64,000 nt of DNA from assembly GCA_022113835.1 (NCBI GenBank), contig JAILWY010000012.1, positions 6,448,001-6,512,000 on the forward strand, in the 5' to 3' direction. This DNA is from Atopsyche davidsoni. Taxonomy: Eukaryota; Arthropoda; Insecta; Trichoptera; Hydrobiosidae. How positions within the stretch are numbered: position 1 is the stretch's first letter; each line of letters opens with the position of its first letter. Both the position numbers and the translations under genes were made by a program. Positions 25,311-37,165 of the stretch are shown here, in pieces. The notes beneath the pieces are model-generated. The model was not told the DNA's origin. It made no database searches and saw only the letters and a list, made by a program, of their open reading frames with translations.

Positions 25311-28300
25311 ATGATGGGGGACAGAGACCCAGGTGCTCTCCCCAGTAGATGGCTTAACTGTCCAAGAAAAGCCTCGGATTTAATTGTGAACAAATTCTTG
25401 GCCTTTAAAACACCTCTCTCCTCCAAATTTGATGTCAGTGTTCCTGATGAAAATCGTTTTCCACCTAAAATGCTGTTCATGTCAATGAAGAGTTATAAGG
25501 TAACATTTGGTTTTGTTATTATTATTATCTAATCTAACAAATAGTATCTGACTTCAAACAAATTTACACCCATCCTGCGTTATAATAATCAGGTATGTTT
25601 TGTTATTAAAATTTTCTAATATTGAGAATTTATTCAACCATTACATTTTAACTACTGGGCTTGTTTCTTTCCCTATGGATCAAGAACTTCTGTGATTGTT
25701 TAATGAGAATTAAAAAAAAATACATAAAATATGTAGGAACATTAACAGTATTTCTATTTTTTCTAAGCAATGTTGAATTACGAATTGTAGTACCATACAA
25801 TGCATTTAAAGAGAAAAATGTCCAACGCCCTAAATAATTGACAAATAATATAATAATTTGCTTTTATGGATCGTAACCCACTGATTGCTAAATAAAGAAT
25901 AACAATGAAGATTAACTTAACCTAAAGGCATAAAATTCTACAACTCAAAAGTCAAAAAATATAAAATGAATAATTATTTTTATTTTCTAATTTTATTATT
26001 TTTAGGTCAAAATAGGTCTTTGGATTGATCTCACAAATACTTCACGATTTTACGATAAAACAGAAATTGAAAATCTCGGGAGCAAGTATATAAAATTGCA
26101 ATGTAGAGGGCATGGTGAGACTCCGTCTGTGGAACAAACAAAGTAATTGTTCGAAGTCATTATTTATTTTGCTACTTAATTAAATAAATAAATATAATAT
26201 TGACAATTTGTTTTGTTTTGTTTTTTTAGTCTCTTTATTGATCTTGTATCAAAATTTATCAGAAACAACCCCTTGGAATTCATTGGAGTCCACTGTACTC
26301 ATGGTTTTAACCGTACAGGCTTTTTGATTGTGTCATATATGGTAGAACAGATGGATTGCAGTGTAGAATTTGCATTAAGGGAATTTTCACGAGTGAGGTA
26401 ATGTAAAAATTGATTTATAACTTAACTATTTCATATAAAGTATATATTTTTCAATAAAATATAAACTTTATCTCTATTATAGACCTCCAGGAATTTACAA
26501 GCAAGATTATTTGGCTGAATTATACACAAGGTACAATTCTGATGAAGATCCCCCACTAGCACCTCTTCTCCCATCGTGGTACACAGGTACTTACCTGAAA
26601 TTTCATGTTTCTTTTTTTTTTATAAGCTTACCAACCTTAAACCAATCTTTTATTATTATAGAATCTGACGATGGGAATGGTAATGATTATGATGCAAGTG
26701 ATGATAAAGGACAGAGGTAACTATAACTTTACCAAGATATCTTACCGAATTTCAACATTCTAATAATTTTAAAAATATTTTTAGCTCTGGATCCAGGGGA
26801 AAGCGACGAAAAGAGTTTGTTAATAAAAACCCAGTGTTTGTACCTGGTGTTAAGGGAGTTGTTCATTTTACTGAACAGCCGAAACTTGGCAAATTACAGA
26901 AGTTAGTCCAGGACTTGTGCAAATGGAAAACTTCTGGTTTTCCTGGGTCACAACCGGTATCGATGGATATGAAAAATATTTTTAAATTACAACAAAAGTC
27001 TTATAGAGTCTCATGGAAAGCTGACGGAACTAGGTATTTTTATAGTAAATAATAACACACAACTTTAACTAATCCATTAGCATCTCCATTCATAACTTAT
27101 TATGATTTATAAAACTCAACCTAACTTATTAACTAAACTAAATTTAATACAACCCAATTATATAATTTACAGGTATATCATGCTAATTTATGCAGAAAGT
27201 GAGACTTATTTATTTGACCGAGATAATTGTGTATTCCTCGTGCAAGGACTCAAATTTTTCAGGAAAGAACAACCAACGCGACATCTCAAAAATACCCTGC
27301 TTGACGGAGTAAGTCCAAATGTTGCTATTCCTCAGTAAACATCTTTTGACTAATATTTTTGGATATAAAATTACTTTTCAATGTACACATTTTTACCATT
27401 TATGTATTTTATCATATTTTAGGAAATGGTTATTGACAAAGATAAAGGCCAAAATATTCCACGATTTTTATGCTATGACATAATGCATATAGAAAATGAA
27501 GATGTCAGAGAATGTGACTTCTATCCTACTAGATTAAAACTTATTGAAGAAGAAATAATTGTTCCCAGGTAATTACTTGCCTGAATATTAATGAAAATGT
27601 ATCCAATTTTATTTATTTTCAAAATTAATCAAGTTGAGGTTACAAAGACTAACAATCTTAACTACCTTCTTTATCTGATCATTAATTTTTATCATTAATG
27701 GTGTATGGCTGCATAGTTCATAGAAATTAAAACTTCTATCTTCCATTTTAGGATTTGATATTCTCACGCTGTTTCTTATAAAGTTTGATTTAAACTATTT
27801 AGTGATATATCAGTTTTCAGTAATAATATTGTCATTTATAGGTACCATGCAATGATGGAAGGCAGAATAGACAAATTGAAAGAGCCATTTAGCATCAGGC
27901 CTAAGCAATTTTGGGACCTAACTCAGGCACATAGTCTCTTAGGAGAAAAGTTTGCAAAATCTTTGACGCATGAACCTGATGGCTTAATTTTTCAACCATC
28001 AAAAGAGGTAAATTATTTGATTTTATCATAAGTAGCTATATTTCTTGAAAATGCTTGCTAAATACATACAAAATGTATTTTACTTTTGTCTCCTGTTTGC
28101 AGCCTTATGTTGCTGGAAAATGTGACGATGTGCTGAAATGGAAACCTCTGAATATGAATAGTGTAGACTTTAAATTGAAACTAGCAAAAGAAGGCGGTCC
28201 TGGGTAAGATAATTTTACAACTTGTAACAATTTATTAAACAAAGTTGGCAGTACAAAGAAATAATTCAATCAAATGTTTTTGGTAGTTTATAAGTTTATA

Positions 28301-28802
28301 AATTCAACAGTTGTGTCATAATTCTGTGAAAGTGTGTCTATTTAATAGTTCAACTCCTAGAGCATAGATTATCATTAATTCAAATTAAATTAATCTTTTC
28401 AGAATACTACCTAAAAAAATAGGAGAACTTTATGTTGGTTCTTTACCTACTCCATATGCTACAATGAAATATACTAAAGCTCTAGCAAATTTAGACAACA
28501 AAATCATAGAGTGTAAATTGGAAAATTTACAGTGGGTTTTCATGAGAGAACGAACTGATAAGTCATATCCTAACAGTTATGCCACAGCACAAGGTAAGAT
28601 TTACAAGCCTTTTTTAATTATTTTTAACTGTGTAAATTTATCTGTTCAAGTACTTAGGTTTCATACAAATATATTTTCAGCTGTGTGTGAAAGTATTAAG
28701 AATCCTGTAACAGAGCATTACCTGATAGATTTTATAGATAACAAGCGTTATACTGATGACTCTGAAATGATGCCACCACCATCCAAAAGACTAAAAGTAT
28801 AA
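25311..28802 (+). CDS. RNGTT: Bifunctional mRNA capping enzyme
   Basis: Twelve exons join to 587 aa: 25311-25499, 26006-26142, 26230-26397, 26483-26586, 26662-26716, 26785-27033, 27173-27308, 27423-27568, 27842-28007, 28103-28203, 28403-28593 and 28681-28802. Residues 1 to about 200 are the RNA triphosphatase, a cysteine-phosphatase fold with active site [10 protein letters not shown] (Cys about 131). A short acidic linker follows. From about 230 on lies the GTP:RNA guanylyltransferase, with the covalent lysine in KADGTR (Lys about 296) and the downstream motifs DGLIFQP and VLKWKP. The enzyme adds the 5' cap to nascent Pol II transcripts in the nucleus. Length matches metazoan enzymes (about 600 aa), and all key residues are present. 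Poly(A) signal candidate at 29255-29260. Confidence 0.97.
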
Positions 28803-29388
28803 CCTACAAAACTCAAGCACGACTCAATCAGCTAGTAGATCTGCAATCTATATACATAATACCTATAACATTGGTATCATTTTTGGACTGATTTACAGAA
28901 GTTCCCTATATTTACCATCTGTTCCACTTAAAGTGACCTACTTGTCAGTAAATATGTGTAAAGATCTTTACATTATGTAATTTGATGAAGCAAATGTCAA
29001 GTTTGCAAGATATTACATATATTAAAAAAAATATTTTGTTATCCTTTTATTTAATATTAATTGAATTGTATTTTAAAATGAAATACATTTTTTTAAAAAA
29101 CTTTTATACTGTTTGCATTTAAATCATCTTCAATCAAAAAGAAGCAGAGGTTATCCTTACTAATTACCAACTAAAAATTATTTTAAGTATTGGTGCAACA
29201 TCTATAAATAGTATGTTTCGTCTCAGATCTAGCTGCCACATATTTATAAGGTTAAATAAAAGTCAAATAATACTATTTCATCAAGTTTATTTTGACACCT
29301 GAGCTATGTTTGTCATTTTCATATATCGATCATAAAAAAAATTAAATTAATTATGGCAAATATATATTTGCTATGAATAATATTGTGG
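28803..29388. other. Convergent 3' UTRs of RNGTT and LACTB2-like gene
   Basis: The two stop codons face each other 586 bp apart. A plus-strand AATAAA at 29255-29260 and a minus-strand AATAAA (TTTATT on plus, 29286-29291) lie 31 bp apart. The transcripts probably end almost back to back, with little or no spacer. Confidence 0.5.
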
Positions 29389-30636
29389 TTATAAGGAAGA
29401 TGAACCTTTATATTGCCATTTGTCTTCATTATCAACAACGACTTCTATTATCTTGCCTTCTTTAACCAGTTTCTTTAAATGGTGATTAACATTAAATGCG
29501 GCAGCAGGCCACAAGTATTCTGGAGTTTCAACATAAATAATTTTCACTATATCCATATCTGTCATATGTTGTCCAGTTGTCTTTAGTACTTCTAATATTT
29601 GGTTTTCCCTCAAATTTCTATGAGCGATGTAGTATTCTATCTTAGGTGTTGGATCCTACAACAAAAGTAAGTTTTATTTAATAATTGACTTTGTTAAATA
29701 TACAACGAAAGATTAAAAGAAAAATAAATATACCTCAATTATATTTCCATGGCCTGGATATATTACTTTGGGATGTATATTTAAAATTTTATTCAAACTA
29801 TTCATATATTCATATAGGTCTTCAAATACAGCTGTTCCTTCACCTAATATACAATCTCCACTGAATAGTGCAGCTTCTTCGTTCAGTTTTAAAACAATGT
29901 GATCTGTGGTATGTCCTGGTGTATGGCAGACCTGCAGTGTGGCTCCATCCACTTCCATGATCTGTCCGTCTCGAAGAGGGTTCAATACTATTGGTGGCGG
30001 TAGAGTTACATCTGGCAAATCATCCATGCTTCTTTCGTGTTTCCAAATTTTGCAGTCAGCTAAAGAAGTAAAACATAATTTCTGGTAATTTGCTAGCCAT
30101 GTTTCTTTATAGTAAGACAACAATGTTAGTTAGTTCAATTCAAGTGTGTATGATGGTGATAAATAAATATTGAAATAAATCAAAAGAAAATGTCTCTTTT
30201 TTTGAGATATTCTGAGTTTAGAAAGGCTATATTTATTTTATAGAATGTAAAACAGTTTTTATACATACACGAAAGGCTTTTGAATATATCTTTAATACCC
30301 CCAACATGATCGTGGTGCCAGTGAGTAATCACAACATGTGATAAATCTACATTTTCATTCTTCAAAACGTCTAAAAGATGTGATACATATTGAGGCACAT
30401 CCTCATCTCCTGTATCTAACAGAATCCTCCTAGAGAGAAAAATACATAGTCCATACATGCAAATATTTATGCCACATTGGAGATGAATTTCACAAGTGAT
30501 AGATATATATATACCTTCTTCCAGTACCTATTAAATATGTGTTTGTCCCTTGAAGGGTCATAGGGCCAGGATTACAACCTAAGATTCTTATGACTCTTGA
30601 AGACAACTTTGTAATAATAGGTATGACAGCTGCCAT
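29389..30636 (-). CDS. LACTB2: Beta-lactamase-like protein 2 (metallo-beta-lactamase fold RNase)
   Basis: Four exons (30515-30636, 30269-30429, 29734-30059, 29389-29655) join to 291 aa, close to the human length of 288. The zinc-binding motif THWHHDH is at residues 76-82, followed by [13 protein letters not shown] and YPGHG, the later metal ligands of the fold. The C-terminal 85 residues match the winged-helix-like tail of the family. Vertebrate LACTB2 is a mitochondrial single-strand RNA endonuclease; the same role here is inference. The exon 2 donor is ambiguous by two bases. Only the site ending at 30269 (GTATGTAT) keeps the frame open. A minus-strand poly(A) signal lies at 29286-29291. 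Confidence 0.95.
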
Positions 30637-31081
30637 GATAAATATATTGTTTACAAATAAGAGGCACCTTATTTATGTATTGAATACTAAATTTATTTGA
30701 ATATATACGAATAAAAAATATACAACAAAATATCACCACTAATTACATAAAAAATCAACGTTATATTTATATATCACCCTTGCGACCTTTGCACGTTCAA
30801 ATGAAAGATAAGAGTACAAAAGCAATTCCCTCGACTAAAATTTAACTGGAAATTAACAAATTATATCACTTATACTACATAATATAACAGAATATGTCTA
30901 TTTTAATTTTAGATCGTATTAATAAAAATATTTACATTAAACATTAAAAAAATAAGTTTATCTACAATCAATGACGTTACAAGCCCAAGTGACAGTTTGA
31001 AAAATAGACATTTTTACCATCGACAAAAAGTACACAGATTATAATTACTGCAAAATGTCACCATGCTCTGATCTGATCTGA
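30637..31081. other. Upstream region of LACTB2-like gene up to the piggyBac end
   Basis: AT-rich sequence without a gene. It should include the LACTB2-like promoter. The four bases before the piggyBac terminal repeat are CTGA (31078-31081) instead of the usual TTAA. Confidence 0.45.
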
Positions 31082-31210
31082 CACGTTGACCGCCAAAAGG
31101 ATTTTTGTAAAATGTCCATAAATTGTTTTCACGTTTTTAGGTTTAATTTAATATAATGGGTCAAAATAAAATTATTTCATTTGTTTTGAGGTGATTTATT
31201 GTTTTTTGAT

Positions 31211-31234
31211 GTGTCAGCCACCGGTGGCTGACAC
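31211..31234. repeat. Perfect 24-bp palindrome near piggyBac left end
   Basis: GTGTCAGCCACC followed directly by its reverse complement. The matching right-end block (33320-33343) has two mismatches between its arms. Asymmetrically placed internal repeats are known in piggyBac elements, where they take part in transposase binding. Confidence 0.9.
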
Positions 31235-31358
31235 GGCGCCAATGGTAAAATATTATAGATGGCGCCGCGTCGGCCACACTGTCGGCCATGTCGCAACCTG
31301 CAGTGCAGTGGACAACGTGTATATATTTAGTACTATCATTTGCAAAGATATTTTGGAA

Positions 31359-33023
31359 ATGGAAGTCATTGAAGCACAGCACAGTAGAAATCGGAGGACA
31401 TCAATCGAAAGCAACGATTCATATATTCAACATCCAATAAGATCCAAAAAACGTTGTGTTATTGTATCTGATACTGAAAGTGAAGATGGGATTATGCCCA
31501 GCACATCAAGTAATAGCTATACCCCATCGAAATGGATAGAAGCGAAAGGAAATCAGCCAAGTGTAATTCCATATACGGAAATTCCAGACTTTAAACCTTA
31601 TGACTTGAGAACATCTATGCAAAATTCAAATCCCAAAGAATTTTATAACTTATTTATTACTGACCAACTCTTTGAGCGTATTGTATATTTTACAAATTTA
31701 CGTGCTGAGGAATTACTTAGAAGTAATATCCTGCAAATTCGTTCTCGTTTATGTGGATGGAAACCAACAAATAAAATAGAAATGCGTTCTGTTTTTGGTA
31801 TTATTTTATACATGGGTATAGTAAAATTACCAAAACTTACTGACTACTGGTCAAAAGACGAGATGCTTAGTCAACCTTTTGTCAAAAAGTTGATGTGTCG
31901 AAATAGATTCGAAATATTGCTGAGCATGCTTCACTTTATGAACAATGAAGAAGCTAATAAAAATGATCGTCTTAACAAAATTAGAGGATTGCTGGACACT
32001 CTCAATTCAAATTTTTCACAGTATTACACTCCTAATGAGTTTATATGCATTGACGAGAGCATAGTTCCATTTCATGGGCAAATTAGTTTCCGGCAATATA
32101 ATAAGCAAAAAAGACATAAATATGGTATAAAATTGTTCAAATTATGCACTATTCTAGGATATACATATAAAATAGAAGTATACGCTGGGAAACATTTTGA
32201 GACAGTGAATACGACACCTACAAATGTCGTTATGGGGCTATGTCGGAGTCTGTTCAATAAAGGACACACTTTATTTACGGACAATTGGAATACTAGTATC
32301 GATTTGGCAGAAAAATTATTAGAAAACGATACGCACTTGGTTGGTACAGTTCGGAAAAACAGAAAAAACCTACCAAAAGATGTGATAAATGCGAAATTGC
32401 GAACTGGAGAATACAAGGCTCAAGAAAATGAAAAAGGAGTAACTGTTATGAAGTGGAAGGATAAACGTGATGTGTTATTGCTGTCCACCAAACATTCATC
32501 AAAATTTGAAAAGACAACTAACAAGAGAGGCCAAGAAAAATATAAACCAAAAATAGTGATCGATTATAATAAATCAAAAGGTGCAATTGATCTATCAGAT
32601 CAAATGACTACTTATTCATCGTCTCTAAGGAAGAGTCTCAAGTGGTACAAAAAGCTTGGGATTGAATTAATTCTAAACACCGCGATGGTAAATGCACTGA
32701 TACTCTATAAAGTGACCACCAATAAAAACCTTTCTGTGGTAGAATTCAGGAAAGAAATTGTTAATTATCTATGCAACAAGAATAGTGAAAACAATACAAC
32801 GTTTATTTCAAAGACAGAACGAGAGAAACACGAATTAGAAATCAGAGAAGGTACAGCTCGAATGACGAGAAAGTGCTGCAAAGAATGTTATAGCGATAAT
32901 GTAAAAGAATATGGCAGAATATACGCCAGGAATAAAACCATTAGAGTCAAAACATATTGTCCAGTATGTCCAACTCAACCACATTATTGTATAAGATGTT
33001 TCAATAAAATACATAATTTTTAA
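31359..33023 (+). CDS. piggyBac transposase, intact reading frame
   Basis: One exon of 554 aa from the ATG at 31359 (MEVIEAQHSRNRR). The frame stays open upstream to 31191, but that part reads through the subterminal palindrome and is probably not translated. The DDE_Tnp_1_7 catalytic aspartates are visible: Asp 232 in CIDESIVPFHGQ, Asp 308 in FTDNWN, and Asp 411 and 414 in GAIDLSDQM. Their spacing is close to that of the cabbage-looper piggyBac transposase. The C terminus is a Cys/His-rich domain (CCKECYSDN, CPVCPTQPHYCIRCF) of the cross-brace type used for end recognition. No stop or frameshift is seen, so the protein may be active, either as a young transposon or one kept by selection. Confidence 0.95.
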   Translation: MEVIEAQHSRNRRTSIESNDSYIQHPIRSKKRCVIVSDTESEDGIMPSTSSNSYTPSKWIEAKGNQPSVIPYTEIPDFKPYDLRTSMQNSNPKEFYNLFITDQLFERIVYFTNLRAEELLRSNILQIRSRLCGWKPTNKIEMRSVFGIILYMGIVKLPKLTDYWSKDEMLSQPFVKKLMCRNRFEILLSMLHFMNNEEANKNDRLNKIRGLLDTLNSNFSQYYTPNEFICIDESIVPFHGQISFRQYNKQKRHKYGIKLFKLCTILGYTYKIEVYAGKHFETVNTTPTNVVMGLCRSLFNKGHTLFTDNWNTSIDLAEKLLENDTHLVGTVRKNRKNLPKDVINAKLRTGEYKAQENEKGVTVMKWKDKRDVLLLSTKHSSKFEKTTNKRGQEKYKPKIVIDYNKSKGAIDLSDQMTTYSSSLRKSLKWYKKLGIELILNTAMVNALILYKVTTNKNLSVVEFRKEIVNYLCNKNSENNTTFISKTEREKHELEIREGTARMTRKCCKECYSDNVKEYGRIYARNKTIRVKTYCPVCPTQPHYCIRCFNKIHNF

Positions 33024-33360
33024 TTTTTGGCTAAGTTTATTTTCTACCTTTAACTTTTTTTAGATTTGTTTTATGTTTTTTTTTAATCATACTAATAGTG
33101 TTATTGACATATAAAATATGTCAATAAAATCACTTTTATATAAACATCATGCATGTGTTTTATTTCAACCAAAATACCTATCACATTCATGAGCATATCT
33201 TTGAGAACTATGAAGATATCCTAAGGCCATATCGAAAGAAGATAGAAGAGGGTTCAATAGTAGTTGAATACAGGGCGCATGGTCGACGGGCAGAATGACA
33301 AGCTAAAGTCAGGTATGTCGTGTCGGTCACCGGTGGCCGACGCGGCGGTCAACGTGTTAA

Positions 33361-33773
33361 TGATTCGATTCTTCGCATGAAAAATTACGACAAACAGATA
33401 AAAAAAAGATAGACATACTTTCCCAGAGAAGTATATAACTAAACTTTGTTACAGAATTTTTAAAACACGTGGAAAAATTATAGAAGTATTTTATTTAAAA
33501 TTTTTAATTTTCATGTCATCTGTAATATAACTCACCACTGGTTGATATAAGTAATTTCCAGACGTTATAAAAAAATTCAAAAATTGATGTAACTTGGCAC
33601 ACGTAATTTTTATTAGTTACTTATTTTAAAATAATTACCAAGATTTTCAAAATACAATAATATCACAGAATAGCAATACACGTTTACACAAAATTATTCA
33701 TGCCTTATGTATACTTATACTAGTTCTGAGTAACAATTATTACAGGTGGAATACTTTTGGATTCAATGACTAA
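33361..33773. other. TANGO6 3' flank, no other gene
   Basis: AT-rich sequence between the piggyBac right end and the TANGO6 stop codon. It probably holds the TANGO6 3' UTR on the minus strand. TTTATT words (AATAAA on the minus strand) occur near 33606. No element or RNA gene is recognised. Confidence 0.4.
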
Positions 33774-36700
33774 TCAATCTAACACAGCTGATTTTTTGTT
33801 ATGTTTTAGTGTCGTAAATAGAAGATCTTTTACAATATTGTTAAGTTCTTCAAGAGCTATTTGAGAATGAAGACGAACAACATCATCTTCTTTTTCATCA
33901 CAATACAGGCGCTTAAGTGTTCGATACAATGGCAAAAGAGCATCTTTTAGGAACGATAAAGCTTCCTTTCCAAGGCCTTTAAGTAAACTTGAAATAACCA
34001 ATACAGCAGCACGTCTACAATCAGGAGATTTGTCAAATTCCAGAATATTATCTATAGTTTTTAAAATCTAAAAAAAACAGAAATATTAAAAAAAACAAAT
34101 TCATATCCAATAACGTGGTGATTTACTAACTATGGGATGAATATTTTTTTACGAACTTACCTCAAATACGACTGTTCCAAGGTTATAAGACATCACCCGA
34201 GAAACTTCAGCTAAATTAGATAATGATGATGCTCTTATCAGGTCGTCGTTGTCTCGACACCCATTCAAGAAAGTATTCAGCAATACATTTTTATGAAGAA
34301 GAGCAGTTTCCCCTGCAATTTAAAATGAGAGTGAACAGCGGGTGAGTAAAAATATATGTGACCTCTATATATGGTAAAACTAAAGGTTCTATGTAAATAA
34401 ATGGTAATAAAAATGGCAATATTTTTCATTTCTGTTAAAAACCAGCAATCTGTAATTTTATATTATCATAGATATTTATATAGTCTCATCAAAATCAGAA
34501 TAAAAGGCTGGTAACTTACCAAGATTTTTTGTGATTTTTACAAGTACTTCACCAATCTTTATTCGAGTTTGAACATTTTCTTCTTGTTCTAGTGACGAAG
34601 CTGACTTTTCAGGTTCTTTCATAAACTCATCAGTCAAAATTCCCAAAACATCTTCAGTGCAATGATTAGCAACCGAAGCCATGCCATTAATTGCAGTTAA
34701 ATAAATGTACGAGTCAGTGTTCTTCAAATTTTCCTGAACAAATTGTGAAATGAAATTTAGCCGTTTATTTATCAAGACAACTTAAAAACTAGCATTATTT
34801 TTACAAAAAAATATACCTGGAATATGCACTGAACAAGGTATTTCTTTGATACTGTTTCAGGGTCTTTCTCGGATAATAATTTCGATAACTGCATTAGTCC
34901 GTGAGCCCTTATTGGTAGAAGAGGATCGCTTATTTCAGAAATAGCGTTTTCAAATTTTGATTTAAACTTCGAATCTCTAGATATATTTTTTTGACTGAGC
35001 AGATTGACAACTTCATTGCATAAAAATTTTAATTCTTCCGAGGTAGTGTTGCTCTTGAGTGTATTTAAAGATTTTGTGAGAGATAGATCTGACACTTTAA
35101 TAATGTTTCTTGTGATTTTTTCTGATAATAACGTTGAAAGCAGGATAAGTATTATCATTAAACATTCTTCACTCCCTGCCGTATGGACATTTTCCTTGTC
35201 ATTGTATTGAGATAAGTAAGTTTGAATGAATTCTGCAATAAATATTGGATTCTTCTTGAAAGCATCCAATACGCATTCAATATTAGACAGGGTTTCGAGT
35301 GTTTTGGTGACAATCAAATTATTCTCTGTATCTTTGTCAAGTGATCCATGAATGAATGGATCTGGATTGTTTTTTATAGCACCATTATATTGCTTTTTAC
35401 TTAAAATAGTTAAACAATATGTAAACAGTTTACAAGCTAATTCACTGCTTTCAGGATTGTCTTTTATAATTTCTACGAGGCAGTTTAAAGCTCCATCTAC
35501 AGATAAACTATCATTAAAATTCACATTTCTTTTGATCTGAACATCTTCTCCAACTTTCTCAAATATAACATCATTACTTATAGTTGTTTGTTCATTTGGT
35601 GCACGAAATATGAATATAGAAAACCAAGTATCTGTGTCAAAAATATTAGATGAAAAGTGCTTTAAAATAATTTCATTGAGTTTTATACTGATAGACATAG
35701 ATCTAGAACAATTTGCTCGTAGTGCAAAAAGATTATACATTATTGGGGTAATTAGACAGATGGGCAAACACAAATTTGGGAAAACAAAACACACATTTAA
35801 TGTGTCAATTAACTTTTGTGTTTCACGAGAACTTGAAATTATAGAATAAGATACATTATCATTTGCTTCAAAAAGAAATGGAGCTATCAAAGATTTAATA
35901 AGTTCATCTATGATAGTATTATTATCAAATTTTTCATAAAGTTTTCTCAAACATGCTGCAGCCACTGGAGTATAACTATAGTCGTTACCACTGGAATGTA
36001 TAATTTTTGATAGTTGACTGCAAATGTTGATTAAATATTCATCTATAGACAATGGACCATGCTTTACGCATACTATTTGAGAAATAATTTCAATATGCTT
36101 CCACTGAGTTCCAGTGTCAATAGACGTAGTATCTAAAAAGCATTTAATTATGCTTACTAGGCCATCAGACGATGTTAAATATTCACTCAATTGTTTACTA
36201 CAAGCTTTTCGTATAAATAAAGGTGCCATGGGATCTTTTCCTCCTTGTAGAATAATCAATTCTTTCATAACAAGAGGCCGGTGACAACTTGAAGTTATTG
36301 TTTTTAATATTCTTCTAAATTCAATCTGCTCCGATTGGAGTTCCTGCCACAATTCCTCAGACATTAAAAATCCACACTTTTCATTTTTAGAGTTTGGCTT
36401 TGAAATGGGAGCATACCCTAATTGATAAAGGGCAGATAAATAATCCCCTAAACAGTATGAAAATAATATAGCTTTTAATTGTACGCACTTTGAAATTTCT
36501 GTTAAAAAGTAGCACATGACTTTTAATTTAGTATAACTTTCCATTGGGGTTAATGTGTCACTCTTATAGTACTTATGACACAAACTTCTTTTATCAATAG
36601 ATATTCCAACTCCAGGAAGAAGGGAGGGTAGGATTCCCATTGATATTATGAACTGTAAAGATGACTCAATGGTTTTTTGTTGTCTTAAACTTAGTAAGTC

Positions 36701-37165
36701 ATCACTGCTCTTATCTAATTTATTCTTTATACAAATTATTGTATGACATAAAGTGCACACAAATTTCCATTTTACTCCATCATTTTCAGATACTTTACAA
36801 TGTATAGTATTCAAGTAAGAGCTTTCAACAATATCATTGAAGACATTACCAGTGAGACTTAGACTGTCACATATATTATCACGAAAGACATCTTCTAGGT
36901 CTGTACATTCATCTACAATAAAAACATATAAATATTTACCATTCCGTAAAATACAAAACAATATCAAAAGGCAAATCAAGTAGAATTACTACAAAAGTGA
37001 TTTGTGTTCGTGCAACTCAATTAAATTATGATTCTAAAAATTGGTAAATAGCGAAAACTTGAAAAAAAAAAAAAGGGAAATATCAGTGTTTATGAACTAA
37101 TGTATAAAAATAACCTTACGTGTTTTGATTAAACATTTTAACACGTCGAATAGTTTTTCATCCAT
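33774..37165 (-). CDS. TANGO6: Transport and Golgi organization protein 6 (TANGO6)
   Basis: Five exons (37120-37165, 34817-36912, 34520-34733, 34161-34312, 33774-34067) join to 933 aa, somewhat shorter than the human protein (about 1090). The first exon encodes only 15 codons plus one base (MDEKLFDVLKCLIKT) and was chosen because its donor phase fits the next exon. The protein is a helical-repeat type. Near the C terminus are PIRAHGLMQLSKLL, the RTP1_C1-like signature, and RASSLSNLAEVSRVM, the RTP1_C2 signature of the TANGO6/RTP1 family. Fly Tango6 was found in a screen for secretion and Golgi organisation. Yeast Rtp1 helps import RNA polymerase II subunits. Which role applies here cannot be seen. 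A single exon of 2096 bp holds three quarters of the gene. Confidence 0.92.

Larger units (their letters stand above)
31082..33356 (+). mobile_element. Apparently complete piggyBac-family transposon
   Basis: The ends are 13-bp inverted repeats, CACGTTGACCGCC at 31082 and its complement GGCGGTCAACGTG ending at 33356. The right flank is TTAA (33357-33360), the piggyBac target; the left flank is CTGA, so one target copy has drifted or been edited. A subterminal palindrome at 31211-31234 (half-site GTGTCAGCCACC, perfect over 24 bp) has an imperfect partner at 33320-33343 (GTGTCGGTCACC) that abuts the right terminal repeat. The element is about 2.3 kb and carries one intact transposase gene and a poly(A) signal at 33123-33128. 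It sits between the LACTB2-like 5' end and the TANGO6 3' end and interrupts neither. Confidence 0.93.

Noticed and set aside
31191..31358. N-terminal extension of the piggyBac transposase
   Set aside because: It reads through the subterminal palindrome and has no family similarity; the Met at 31359 is the better start.
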